From Humulus lupulus (Eukaryota > Streptophyta > Magnoliopsida > Rosales > Cannabaceae): a stretch of 64,000 bases of DNA. A program made the position numbers and the translations under genes. This document shows, in pieces, positions 12,535 to 24,639 of the stretch (position 1 is the stretch's first letter; every line of letters starts with the position of its first letter). The stretch lies in NCBI RefSeq assembly GCF_963169125.1, contig NC_084794.1, positions 110,150,358-110,214,357 on the forward strand, written 5' to 3'. The notes under the pieces were generated by a model. That model did no database searches. It was not told where the DNA came from and was given only the letters and a program-made list of their open reading frames with translations.

Positions 12535-12541
12535 TTTTATA
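12535..12541 (-). promoter_or_regulatory. Putative TATA box for the antisense gene
   Basis: The minus strand reads GAGTATAAAACTC, a good plant TATA box. It is followed by an AC/CT-rich leader-like stretch and the exon-like blocks of the minus-strand gene. About 240 bp further upstream (near 12775) is a CACGTGTCGAC G-box-like site. The orientation is opposite to the LTR at 12910, so this would drive antisense transcription. Confidence 0.4.
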
Positions 12542-12909
12542 CTCGAGAGCTTAGGGAGGAAGCAACTCGTCCTTGACCGTTGATCACCTACGGGGTAGGC
12601 ACTCGAGCATGATCCAATGGTCACATATATCAAGGCATGGATCGCGATCAAAACATTGGAAAAGGAAGCCTTGGGTACAGGGAAAAAGGTCATCTCTGGT
12701 ACGGATTAGATGTCTTGGGCATGTAATGGACTCCTCATTAATTTCAACGATTGGCGAGCCCAGCAATGGGGAGTCGACACGTGGCATTACCTTTTTTGAA
12801 ATGTGATGCCTTGATGAGGCCAAACGTCACCCCTGGAGTACGTCCTTTTAAGAACTCCTCTCAGTCTAAGTCTCCACCATCCGAGGACAAGTGAAGACTT
12901 GGGGAAAAA
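12542..12909. other. Upstream region of the antisense gene and polypurine tract
   Basis: About 370 bp between the TATA box and the LTR. It contains the CACGTG-like site near 12775 and ends with GACTTGGGGAAAAA directly before the LTR TG, a fair plus-strand polypurine tract. No coding sequence is supported. Confidence 0.4.
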
Positions 12910-13797
12910 TGTTGTTCGTGTTTTCACCAATTGACACGTGGAAGACATTAGAGAAGAGATTAAGCTCCATGAGAGTTAATAAAGCCCACAGCTAACCTAG
13001 AGCTCCTCGAAAGGTAAGCCTTTGCCAATATGTTGTGATCCGCCTCCAGAAATAAATGTCTTCAAGTATGTTACTGTTATACCATGATTTTAGCACGAGT
13101 CCATGCACTCAGCTCGGGTACAGCTGTAAGATAAATATAAGGAGAAATAGCCAAGAATGATATCTGCTTTTATCCACATGGACAACTCAAGATTCATAGT
13201 GGTCATACGTGGTGTAAGGCATCCTGAGTTTATCCCGAACTAAGGATGCAATGGCTGTGAAGCGCGAGCTCATAATTTTAATAGCTATCGAAGCACGTGC
13301 TTGGAGGAGATATCCAGCTCGTGGTAATTCTAGCATATTGCATACCCACAGATCCCTAGAGACTCGGGATCCCTTTATACATTCATTTATGACTAGGCTA
13401 TTGTAAATATTATCCGAGATAGCAAGATCCTGTTTATTCTATTATCAAATCATATCCCAATATAAATGTGAATTATTTGTATTAAACGTAATCATTATGT
13501 AAATGCGTGATTGACTCACGCGGTTACCCAAACCTGTCCATGGAATTCCCTTATAAATACTAGGAATGTTGGACAAGAAAAAAGGGACCATTATTCTGTA
13601 ATACCAAAACTCTGCCCAAATAGAGAGAGAAACAACAATAATATTGACTCGTGGACTAGGTGGATTTTAACCATTGAACCACGTAAAAGTTCTATGTTCT
13701 TGAGTGAATTCATATTATTATTCATTATGGTTTACTATTAAGCACTAATCTGCCTTATTATTTCTTAATACAGTGTTGGAGAAAAACCACATCAATA
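12910..13797 (+). mobile_element. Tat-like gypsy LTR (probable 3' LTR)
   Basis: Starts TGTTGTTCGTG after a purine tract and ends GAAAAACCACATCAATA, a slightly decayed form of the GAAAAACCGCTTCAACA end seen in the inverted copy near 26910. It shares with 25376-25883 the strings CCAGCTCGTGG, CCCAAACCTGTCCA and GACTAGGTGGATTTTA. No primer site follows, in line with a 3' LTR. The antisense gene to its left fits the Tat-lineage layout. Confidence 0.6.
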
Positions 13798-16494
13798 GTT
13801 ATGTCCCAATGACCATTATTATAGTCCTCCCGATCTCATGTTCATTTAGTCCTCGAGGATCGGACGAGTTGTCCTCGAGGTCTGGTGAAAAATGCCAGGT
13901 GTCAGGCATAACGACCCTCGACCACAAGCAACCATCTAACAATGATACCATTCCTTCAAGTTGTGGTTTCGAGTCCGTACAAGCGACAAAAAACATGTTC
14001 CACTATGCTTCCTGACATGGGAAAACATGCAGCAACCCCCTGACACTGTCAGGTATGTGTCTCCCCAGAAGTTTGTGAGCTGCAACCTCAAAAATGGGCA
14101 CTGTGTGATACGCACGGGCCCATCACCAATTTTATTACGAGAATGTGTTAACTAGCTGTAATGACCCAACTATTTCTAAGACCTTGGACCATTAAAACTA
14201 CTAGACATAGCCACTATTTTTGAGAAAATATACATAAGAAATACTCATAACATTATAAAAACTCCAAAGTAAATATTGAAATACATAAATGAGCAGTATG
14301 AGATCCCATTGTTTTAAAATAAAACATAACTTTAAATAAAATGAAATTGTTTACAAAGCTAAATGCGGAAAATACACAAAAATAATTTAAAGAGACTAAA
14401 AATCACGTCGTCCTCAAATCGTCACGCAGTCCATCGAATCCCTTCATCCTTAATACACAAGCAAAGCTACCAAGAATCCTTCCGCCACCATATCTATTTT
14501 CCTACATCACATAAAAAAATAAAGGAGTGAGGCTAATGCCCAACAAGGAAAATCTACTAACACATATAAGCATAAAACTATACCATAAACATATTCTATA
14601 AAACATATGACTATAAATAAAAACAAGTATTACAATGGCCATCATACTTCTTGGGGCTTGCTAGCTAGGCAATCATATGCCCATAAATATACGGGGCTAG
14701 TTATCTAAACAAGTCATATAAATTAATGGGGCTTGTTATCTAAACCCAAGGAATATATTATTGGGACTTGTTATCTAAACAAGTTATATGTTTGTTATCT
14801 AAACAAATTATATGCTTGTTCTCTAAACAATTATATTCTTGTTATCTAAACAAATCATATACTCAAGAACTAAAAACATATCATACATAAACATATCAAA
14901 CATAGACATATCAAAACATAAAAGCACATAAAATCTATCCTATTTTCCTTACCAACACTGGGATATTTGAGAACAAGGACGGGATTTGGAACACTCCTTA
15001 AACTAATAATAAAAATGTGAGTATTTCTAAAGAAAAGAGATGATAAAGAAGAGAACTAAACCACCAAGAAGAAGCTTAGCGAAAAGAAACCTTAAGTTCA
15101 ATGAACTTAAATACCTAACCAAGAATCGAAAACAACAAGTTAGGATTTGAGTAAAGAAAACTAAAGAACCATATAGAAATGAACTTAAGAATAGGAATAC
15201 CTTTGGATGTAATAGAACTGATCTACACCTCGATATTGAAAACACACTCTATATCTCACTTCCCAAGTGCTTGTAAAGCTTAAGATGATAAAGCTTTTAT
15301 CCCAAACACTAGTGTATCACTCTATAGTAACCCTAGCAGCTTGAAGGCTCTGAACACAGCTTGAAGAATGAGAAAAATGGCTGGGTACTATGTCCTATTT
15401 ATAGAGTTCAAGGAGTGAAAATATCTCCTTTTAGCTTGAATAAAATAATGAATATTGATTGAAAAATATTTGAATATTCGTTCAACAGGTGCTTAAGACT
15501 CGGTCAAAAACGTTCAGAGGTAAGTCAAGAGGTTAAGGGATGAATCAAGCTCGGTTTCTACAACGTTTGAAAATGTAGTCCTAGGGCTGATATATCGCCC
15601 ATCCTAGGTGATATATCGCCTGGCCCTATGTCTTGAGTGCTCGTGGTTTCATTTGTGCGAAGTTGACGTGTTTTTCGTATCTCCCGTGTGGAAATATATC
15701 GCCCCTATAGCTGCGATATATCGGCATACGTTGAAATATTAGACACGTAATTGCACTTTATCAGCTTAATTTGAATTGGATAAACAGCTTTGACTGAGTC
15801 ATAATACGATCTTAAAGCTGCTGGAAGGTTCTAGAGCTTCAAGATCTTTCTTTTATTAAAACTATTCATCAAAAATACTTAATTCCTTAATATTCATGGT
15901 TATGACAAGTGTCATGATCTTATTAGTTCTATCTAAACCTTATAGTATTATAAATGACATCCTTATAATTAGCCATATTAATCAAACCTTATGTTATAAG
16001 TAATATTCTTAAACTATAGGTTAAACTTATAAAATCTATAGGTGTTGCTACGAGTGTTCAACTAAGTCTCGGCTTGAACCAAAAACCATAGTAACTATCA
16101 TACTATAACTACTACTAGCTACTACTACTACTACTACTACTACTATCTAGCTAGCTAAGTAAATATTCTGGGACTCTACACTAGCATTGAAACCTCAATT
16201 AATTGGGAATGTTTGGTAATAAATCCCTGTTAAGGGAATTAATTGTCCTTAGCTAGTGTAAATAGTGCTAGAGCACCCATTGTAAAGGATCCCCAAATTC
16301 TTGTATTCAGAGCACCGCCAAGAGCTGCCTGAACCTCATAGAAGCTTGAAACCTTCAAGCTTTCTAAAATCTTAATACAATAGACTCGTGGACTAGGGTT
16401 AATTAATAACACGAAGCACGTAAAATATGTGTCTTATTGCTGCATTCTTTTTTAAGTTCCTTTTATTAGTTGATAGTGAAAAAAGCAGTCAACA
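13798..16494 (+). mobile_element. Second Tat-like LTR segment, split by a solo LTR
   Basis: 13798-14156 and 16181-16494 form one sequence once the solo LTR (14157-16180) is removed. The right part has GACTCGTGGACTAGGGTTAAT...CACGTAAAA and ends GTGAAAAAAGCAGTCAACA, matching the R-U5 end of the Tat-like LTRs. The left part has paired CCTCGAGG-like sites (13852-13880). Its true start is not clear. Confidence 0.4.
14157..16180 (-). mobile_element. Solo LTR, gypsy family A, with target duplication CTAGC
   Basis: Bounded by TGTAATGACCC at 14157 and GGGACTCTACA at 16180 (2,024 bp), with the same 5 bases CTAGC on both sides (14152-14156 and 16181-16185). The perfect duplication with no internal sequence shows loss of the body by LTR-LTR recombination. 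It keeps four GATATATC-type dyads at 15588-15724, an uninterrupted ACT/CTA run at about 16110-16145, and short AAACAAGT/TTGTTATCT repeats at about 14690-14870. Orientation follows the element at 2912-4797. Confidence 0.92.
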
Positions 16495-16990
16495 AATACA
16501 TATGAAAAAAAATTATTCCACTAACTAAAATAATGAAAATTTATTTCATTAACATTTATATAGGATAAACAAATTGGTTACTAGGCTTCTTCATAAATAG
16601 CTACCAAATCAATGGTTTTTTTTTTCGAAAGCTATTACTAGTTGCTAAGCTTATAAAAAATTGTTTATTAATTTTAAATATAATTAATAAATTTATGAAT
16701 ATAAATTTCAATATTTTAAAATTAAATATAGTGGAATTTATTTGAGCAAATATTCAAAATCTATATCAATTGCAAGTCCTAGGTCATTCTTAAGAGGATT
16801 AGATTGTTCAATTTTTGTAAGATGTGAGGTTTTTAACAATATTGTCTACATTACTAAATCTTTATTACTTTCCACTTTTTCATTGTCATTTTCATTTTCT
16901 TTCATTTTTCTCTCCCCTATCGCTCATTGCCCACCACCTTTTGGAACCATCGACTACTACACCAGTATTGGACATCCATGAAAGCCACTT
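16495..16990. other. AT-rich interval, no gene recognised
   Basis: Very AT-rich, with short open frames of low complexity (F/S/L-rich) that I do not believe. It separates the LTR end from a polymerase remnant, so a large deletion of leader, gag and reverse transcriptase is likely if both belong to one element. Confidence 0.4.
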
Positions 16991-17735
16991 TTGGATAGCC
17001 AACCACCATGCCCAAAGTTAGAAAAGTTGGCTTGCTCATTGATTACAGCATCTAAAAAGATCCAACCCTATTTCAATGCTTTATCTATTAAGATTCTTAC
17101 CAGATATCCATTGAGACAAGTCTTACTCAAATTAGAGATGCCAGGGCAAATGCTAAAGTGGTTCATAGAAATTAGTCAATTTGATATCTCATACACCTCA
17201 TAAGCATTGATTAAAGGACAAATACTTTCGAGCAGGACAAGGAGAACAAAAATGCATGATCAACTGAAAGTTGTATGTTGATATGGCATCCAATAAAGGA
17301 TGATTCGGAGTAGGGTTAGTACTCATTAGCTTAGAAGGCCATAAGCTATAATGGGCACTCATGTTTGGGTTTAAAAGATAAAACAATGAGACGAAATATG
17401 AAGCACTTCTCACAAGGTTAAGGTGAATTTGAGGATTGCAAGTTTTCAATTTAAGGTGTATAATGATTCCTAATTGGTGGTATATCAAGTCAAGTACCAA
17501 TTGAAGGGACAAAATATAGTGGTATATACATATAAAGATATGGATCATCTCGATAAATTTGAAGGTTATGGTATAAAATAAATCCCTCAATAGTAGAATA
17601 TGCATGATGATGCCTTTACTAAAATCACATCAACAAAAGAAAGGGAATTACTTAAGTCATTCCCAATGGAATTCCTAACAAAACCCAACATCGAAGAAAG
17701 AAATCATTGGTCGGGGAGCATTGTGGCTAAGAGAA
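16991..17735 (+). pseudogene. Ty3/gypsy Tat-lineage RNase H remnant
   Basis: The frame at 17005-17200 reads PKLEKLACSLITASKKIQPY, then RYPLRQVLLKLEMPGQMLKW and FDIS. This is the RT-proximal RNase H pattern of Tat/Athila-type polymerases (PLEKLALALVxAxRKLRPYF...PLRxxLxKPExSGRxxKW). Further on (17420-17660), after several stops, come KVYNDS, LVVYQV, DKFEGYGIK and ITSTKERE. These match the second RNase H-like domain typical of the Tat lineage. The catalytic residues cannot all be placed. It sits downstream of Tat-like LTR sequence on the same strand, so it may belong to that element. Clearly dead. Confidence 0.7.
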
Positions 17736-17753
17736 AACTTTACTGGTGCACAT

Positions 17754-18000
17754 GTCACGATCCGATTTAATGTCAATTAATATACTAAATACTCCTATTC
17801 AAATAAATTAATGTATACATGAATTTCTTTAGAAAAACAAACCATTTACTAATTTTCTTTAAAATTAAACATGATTTAAACCCTTTTTTGAAATATGCAA
17901 CTCAAGATCTCGCCATTTAAAATAAATAATCTTTTATATGCATTTAAAATCAAACATAACATAAGAAAAAAATACTTGTTTGAACCCCCCTTAGAAAATA
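17754..18000 (-). mobile_element. Fragment of the LTR family found at 18539-20839
   Basis: TGTCACGATCC at 17754 and the next about 150 bases parallel the left end of the solo LTR at 18539 (shared ATTAAT-TACxAAATACTCC, GAATTTCTT-AGAAAAACAAA, CATGATTTAAA/CATGAATTAA strings). It is truncated, and the right edge is approximate. Confidence 0.45.
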
Positions 18001-18249
18001 TATATAATGTTCATGTGGCGAGCCTAAAAAGACTGGATATGAACCATGTTGAACCTACATGATCGTGGACTAACTTCTTCTAATTTTTGCCTATTTTGCT
18101 CATTTGGTCCTAAAACAACTAACCATGCTTTGTGAAGCTGTGGAGAACTAAAGTTTGTTTGTGATACATTCTAAAATATGGTATGTATTCCCAATTCGAA
18201 TGGAGCTTCTTTTATGAATTCATGCTTGGACTTTTGGAATGTTTATCTC

Positions 18250-18538
18250 AAACAGAGTTATAGAAATTTGTGGCACTTTTGTGGCACATTCAACATCGTA
18301 TAAATAAAATGGTACCTGATAATATTATGCTTTCAGTAGACATGACTATTATATGGGCTCTTGATTACCACTCACACTATCAAGAAACTAATTGTTTTAT
18401 AGTGGTAGCTTCACCATTGGTGGCTAAGTTTCAAAACCATCCAAACAGGCTATTGGTGTGGAAAGCTCCAACGCATAGCCTTTTAAAACGTAATACCGAT
18501 GCAGCTGTCCTATCATCACCCAAGCCCTAGGCCATGAT
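18250..18538 (+). pseudogene. LINE (non-LTR) RNase H region fragment
   Basis: The plus frame ends FQNHPNRLLVWKAPTHSLLK and then NTDAAVLSSPKP. The pattern WKxPxxxxLKxNxDAA is the start of the RNase H domain at the C-terminus of plant L1-type LINEs. The sequence is interrupted at 18539 by a solo LTR. I could not follow the domain convincingly beyond the insertion. Preceding bases (18000-18250) show no further recognisable domain. Confidence 0.5.
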
Positions 18539-20839
18539 TGCAATGACCAGACTTAAAACCCATTAATTTACCAAATACTCCATATTTAAGTAAATTAAAG
18601 TTTACAGGAATTTCTTAAAGAAAAACAAAACTTTTATTGAAACAATCATGAATTAACACATTTTACAAACATGCAACTTGAGATCTCTTTTAACATACAT
18701 GCACGTCATAAGTAAAAATAAATGTTTAATAAGCAACATAAAACCACAGGTTAAAGGATTTTATAACAACAATGCATACATAACCCTTTTAAACCCTAGG
18801 TCAACCAATCATGACATGCACACATCAGACTGAGCCTGCTCCAACTCATCGCCTCATCAACTGCACTTTTGTCCTTACCTGCAACACAGAGTACTCGTGA
18901 GTTAACGCCTAGCAAGAAGAGCTATGTAGGTCACAACCCCAAAGCTCAAACAGAAAACATAAACATAAAATATAATACATAAACTAATTCAAACTATCAC
19001 AACCTAATTCATATACTACTCATAATCTATACCTTAACATATATATAGTTCAATAATAATTCATATCATATCACATCATTCTCATAACATAACTTAAAAT
19101 ATCATAGAATACTATAATGTATCATAATTATTTCAAAATCATATCGTACCACAACATCTCATCATAGAATCGTAACACGTATACCAATGTCGTACTAGTC
19201 GTAAACTAGTGCTAACCTGGTCAAGTGTGCAACTAAGCATGAGAAACGTAAGCATGCATTTTATCATAACGTACACATACATTTTCATCATGTAAGCATG
19301 TCACGCAAGTATACAACAAATAAACAAACAATGTAAGCAAGTGTGAGTGTGACCGTTTATAGTAGTGTGTGGCATCCCACCCTAAACCTCCACGGCCTTG
19401 GACACTTACCTGTTATGATAACTACCCTACCCAACATCTTACCAAACACCAAACAATGTCATAACATAAACATAGGTTATAACAACTCTTCTCAAGTGTA
19501 TTCACATCCATATCAATGTAAGCATGCAACAATGTACATAAACATGCAATATTCATAAAATCATTACATACATAAAAAAATCATAATCATAACCATAACA
19601 TACAAAAACTTAATTAGATCACATATACATCAATTTGTGCCTTCAAATGCACACCCTGTGTTATAGTGACCACTCTTCTTACCTCAGGTCCAGCAGCGCT
19701 CCAAAATTTAGAAAGTCCTAAGCCAAACAACATACAAGCTTGAACTTAGAGATCATACATCATATTAGACTTATGAAATCTCTCTCAGACTTTCTAGGAT
19801 TCCTAACAACCTTAAAATGTCCTTAAGAAAGTCCTAAAATCCCCAAACAGAAAACCCTCAAAATATACCATCAACGCCCCAACCAAGACCATAAAAATGA
19901 GGAAAAAACATGTTTTCTAGGCATGTAGCATGGTCATGCTACCCTTGGGTGCGGTCGCACCCGACGGAGAACTCAGATCGCGACTGTTCTTCAAATAGCC
20001 ATAACTCTCTCAATTTAAATCTGATTTCAACGATTCTTTTTGCATTTTCTCATCTTGAATCCCTCTATATCATTATACAATTATTAGATATGAATAGAAT
20101 ATAAAAAATTCATGAGAATTCCCTAACTCAATAACTCTAATAATTCTTATGCTATAAAACTCATTCTTCCTAAGTTATGAACATATATCCAAAACCAGCC
20201 CTTATTTCATCATAAATTCTTCCATAGCATGTTTATAACATCGAAACATATTCATAAAATACCCTAACATGAAATTCTAAGAACTAATTCATATCATCTA
20301 CCCTTAAATTTCATGAACAATCATAAACATGACTTAGATTGTAAAGAGTAATAGGATCTTACCTTCAAGTTGATTCTTACTTCTCTAACCTTCTAGACCT
20401 CAACCTCAGAGAGAATTCTTGCTTTGATCGATACATTGACTGACAATAATACGATAGATTTAACCCTAATTTTTCCATAATTAATTAATTCTTAATAATT
20501 AATAATACGCAATTACCATCCTATCCCCCATCTATGCTTCCTTATGAAACCACTTAAGCCCTTTTTAGTAATTCCTTCTTAAGCTAATAGTTTTGTCTTA
20601 TGAAAATTACAATCTCTACAACAAGATTCATAATTATACTTTAACCCCTAATTTCCAATAGCTTTGGCACTTAAGCCCTTGATACTTGAAGGAATCGTGT
20701 TTTGCTACTGTCATATACACATATCATAATCATGAAATAATAAAAAAATAATTCACATATGCATCAACATAAATTACCAAATTGCCCTCACAGGCCAAAA
20801 TTACCACAATACCCATGAAATGCAAAGGTGGATATTACA
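18539..20839 (-). mobile_element. Solo gypsy LTR with near-perfect target duplication
   Basis: Plus-strand ends are TGCAATGACC at 18539 and GGTGGATATTACA at 20839, so on the minus strand it starts TGTAATATCCACC. Flanking 5-mers are ATGAT (18534-18538) and ATGAC (20840-20844), one mismatch. Read on the minus strand it has AGGTAAGAAG near 19690, a TGCAGGTAAGGACAAA donor-like site near 18875 and the CTTGCTAGGCGTTAACTCACG box near 18910. It is distantly related to the family-B LTRs. Confidence 0.75.
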
Positions 20840-20938
20840 ATGACAGATATGCAATATCCATAATTTTGGTGGTCAAATGTCACACGTTGAACCTTATTGG
20901 AAAATGATGCTTATAAATGATTCTTTAATTTATACCAT

Positions 20939-23316
20939 TGTAATGCCCCAAAACTCCTAATAAGGTTTAGTTCCTTAGTTAGTGTGCCATGAGGGCACAA
21001 TTGGATATTATGTGATTTTAATTAAATATATGTGCGATCATATGAATTATATGAGTTATATTATGATATGACTACTTATGCATGATTATGTGTATTAAAT
21101 GTGCTTAAAAACTCTCTTTTGTTAAAAGGGGCATTTTTGTAATTTTGACCCGTTGAGGGTATAATTGTAATTTTATATGTTATGTGTTTGAGAACACATT
21201 ATTTTGTGGATATATTTGCGATATTAGACATGAGTCGATCCTTTTGAGTAAATTAGCAGAAAAGTCACAACGAGATAAAAATCTAGATCAAGGTGAGCCT
21301 AGGGTATATTGGTAATGATAATAATCCGGCTCAGGGTGAGCCTAGGGTATTTTGGTAATTTGGAAAATTACCGGTATTTAGTGGTAAATGGAATTAATTG
21401 GGAGAATAATTGGGATTAATGATTTAATTTTTATTTAGTGGTGGAATTTGAGGTTTAGTAGGGATTTAGGCAAAATGACCAAAATGCCCTTGGCTTAGCT
21501 TTGAGGGTAAGTCAAAGCTAAGGGAAAAATGGTCATTTGACCATTGGTATAGATTAATTGGGAACCAAGTGCTAAGCAATTAGGCTCACTCACGTGTATC
21601 TCTCTCTCACTATCCCTCTTGGTGCTCTTCAAGAATTCTTCAAGGAGAAAAGTTCTTAACTAAGGGTCTTCTTGCTTTCCAAGGATTGGGAAGAGAAATT
21701 TGAGTTCATGGAGCAAGATTAGCAGTTGTCTAAGGCCATAATCAGCTTGGATTTTTGGATTCTCATTGGAAGTAAGACTCGCTTCTCTTCTCTGTTCTTT
21801 ATCTTCTTTGTATTGTTCTTAGGTGTTCTTGATGCACTTGGCGTTCTTGAATAAATTATGAGTTCTAAGGTTGTTGGGTGGTGTTTATAGGTAGGTTAGC
21901 TTGGGGGTAAGTTCAAAAACTAATTTGTAGAGTCTTGTGTTTTATATTTCCATGATTTTGAGGTTAATTTTTATATTGGAGGAAAGCTTGAGTTTGAAAA
22001 ACTCAAGATTGTGATTCTTGGAATTTGTGGGGTTTTGAGTGTTTTGATGATGTTTTTTTTTGGGTTTTTTGGCACTTGGGTAACTTATATTTGGGTCAAA
22101 ATTTCATTGAGATCTGGTTGGAAACTTGAATTGATGAGTCTTGGTGGTCTTAGGTTGGTTGGGAGCGGTTTTGGGTTGGAAAAATCATTGAAAAAGAAAC
22201 TCAGAATTCTGGGTTTGCGTTGTGGCACCCATGCGCTAAAGGTGGGTGCCCTGCACTAAGGTAGGGGAATTCTTGGTGTCTCTGTTGCTTCTGGGCACAG
22301 TAGAGCCAAGGGGTGGTACACCTGCGTTAGTGCCACTTGAGGATATGTTTTTTCTTTAAGGTTGGGTAAAAGCTCGGGGGTTCAGGGGACAGTTCCATCA
22401 CCTGGATTAGTGGAATTAGAAGTCCCAAGAGCCAGGGAGTAGTCCTAGAAATTTTTTCTAAATTAGTTCTTAATTAGGATATCACTTATGTTGTGACTAG
22501 GGTTCAACAAGGCTCGGGACAGGGCTCACACTAAGGGTCGTTGCATCATTCGCACCAGACTCAAGGTAAGAAAACTGGCTTATTCACATAGATCTGATTG
22601 GTTGCTATGTATATTACCATTGATTTATCTGTGGATGATCAATACAATCTATATTCGACCATTTTGTTGAACTTGGGGTCATTCGACAAGTGTGTGTAAC
22701 GCAGGTCGTTAGCAATTGTGTGTAATGCAGGCCGTTCGGCAAGGCTATTTTTATTGGGTTGTGTAAATGATTCATGTGATTGTAATGAATATACTTGTAA
22801 ATTGTGAAATGTGTTTACAGTTTATATGATGGAAATGAATAAATTTATTATCCATGAAGCGCGTGGTTACTGCTCATGATTAATTGAATATTTCATATGC
22901 GATGTGGGGTTTTCTTGATGGGCCTTGGCTAATGGGTGCTCTATGGTGCAGGTAAGGGCAAGCTAGTGTTGAACTAGCCATGATTTGGAGGGCTATGGAG
23001 CGACACGTAAATATTCGACTTGCTTGACCGCCACAGTCAAGTTATTTTGAGGAACTTAGATCATTAGTTCGGTTTTGCAGCTCCAGACGACTATTTTTGT
23101 AATGTTAATGTAACTGTATTTTGTTTATAAACTTTTTGGATCCCATGTATATATTCAAAAAATTTAATGAAAAGTTAAATTTCATTGACCAAAATTTTTA
23201 ATACCTAAACAATCATTTAATTTTAATTACACTCTTGAGTCCAATTAATTCGCTTAACGAGTTAAGCATTATTTTAAACACACGGTGTAATATTCCTAGA
23301 TTAGTAGGGCATTATA
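20939..23316 (+). mobile_element. 5' LTR, gypsy family B
   Basis: Starts TGTAATGCCCC at 20939 and ends GGGCATTATA, followed by a decayed primer site (TGGTTTCAGAGC, 23320-23331). Length about 2.38 kb. Shared module near the end: AAGGTAAGAAAACTGG at about 22563, TGGGCCTTGGCTAATGGGTG at about 22918, hairpin CTTGACCG...AGTCAAG at 23023-23041, GGATCCCATGTATA at about 23145. No matching 3' LTR is seen to the right before other elements begin. Confidence 0.8.
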
Positions 23317-23660
23317 ACTTGGTTTCAGAGCTGCCAAGGCTTATGGTTCCTGAAGATTGACCGAACATGTACACTCTCTGCTAAAGACAAGCTCGACTCA
23401 CGGTTTGGTGGGTAATGGATTGAATACCTGTTTAGTTGTTTAGTGGAACTATATACCTTATTTGCATGCTAGAATAAAGAGCATGATATATACTATTAGA
23501 GCATGGCTTTTTGATCGATGCACGAATGTTATAGACATCTGTTTTAGCATTATTGTTGCTTGTGGATGCTGTGTTCTTTGGTTTTGGCATGGGACGGTTT
23601 CTGGATACGTTTATCATGCTTGATAGGCTGAGTCATTGATTGCATACGTATTTGGAAGTT

Positions 23661-24618
23661 ATGAATCCAAGGCAGTCAATTGGACTAGGCAGTGTTGATA
23701 TCGAGGCTAGAAATGATAATCAGAGCCATAACCCTCTGTCTGCCCCTTAGAACTAGCAACAGATGTTTATAGATATGCAGGCGAGACTACAAAGACAAGA
23801 GGAAGAGATTAGATGGTGGAGACAACAGGTCCTGCCAGGGAACATTTCCCTGTTTGCTTCATCGCTAAGGGAATTGGTTTTGGCTCAGCCTGGGGTTGAG
23901 AACATATGGCAATGGCTGTATGAAAGGTTTTGGAAGTAATACCCTCCAACCTTTGAGGGAGGCCTAGATCCACTCAGAGCTGAGCAGTGGATGGGCATGA
24001 TTAGCTCAATCCTCAACTATATGAGGGTGACAGACAATGATAGAGTGGTATGCACCATGTATATGTTATGGGATAATGCCAGACCTAGTGGGAAGTTGTC
24101 TCCCAGTCTCGAAACGTCTCTACAATGGTCTAGGAGGAATTTAGACAATTGTTCAATGAAAGGTATTACAACGCGCAGTTCAAACTGCGAAGACGAACAA
24201 ATTTATGAATCTAGTTCAGGGTAACTTGACAGTGCCAGAGGATGCCATTAAATTCGATGTGTTGGTCAAGCTCACTTTTGACTTGGTGTTGACTGATGTG
24301 GCTCAAAGGGAGCGATTTGTTCGAGGGTTGAATTTCAAGATATCCCAAGGCGTCAGAATCACCCCAGTAACTGAGATTTCTACCTATGTTAAGGCAGTAG
24401 AGATGGCTCTTACTGTTGAGAGTGCGGAGGATGAGATATGGAGGGAGGGCGCTGTAGAGCGCGACACTCAGAGAGTGGTACTTCTGTTTACTGGATTGGG
24501 TAGGGGAAGAGACTCCATTGATTATAAAAGAAAGGCTATAGACACATTTAGCACCCCTAGACCAAAGAGAAGGTTTCGAGGCACTCAAAGTAGTCGTAAG
24601 GGCAAGGGTGAGAACTAG
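23661..24618 (+). pseudogene. gag: Ty3/gypsy gag remnant
   Basis: ATG at 23661 (MNPRQSIGLGS), 345 bp after the LTR. The conserved gag core follows (PPTFEGGLDPLRAEQWMGMI at about 23943-24002, then RVTDNDRVVCTMYMLW). The frame shifts between 24100 and 24205, and the C-terminal part (24205-24618) carries VAQRERFVRGLNFKI and the basic RRFRG tail. Stops occur near 23742 and 23937. There is no zinc knuckle: the reading jumps from the basic tail into polymerase sequence, so an internal deletion removed the knuckle, protease and most of the reverse transcriptase. Confidence 0.8.
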
Positions 24619-24639
24619 AAGACTTACCCAGACTGCGCT

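Noticed and set aside
17198..17605. 135-aa minus-strand ORF
   Set aside because: Antisense of the Tat-lineage RNase H remnant, which has recognisable motifs on the plus strand.
22011..22259. 82-aa ORF rich in G, L and W
   Set aside because: Lies inside an LTR in a T/G-rich stretch; not conserved in the other LTR copies.
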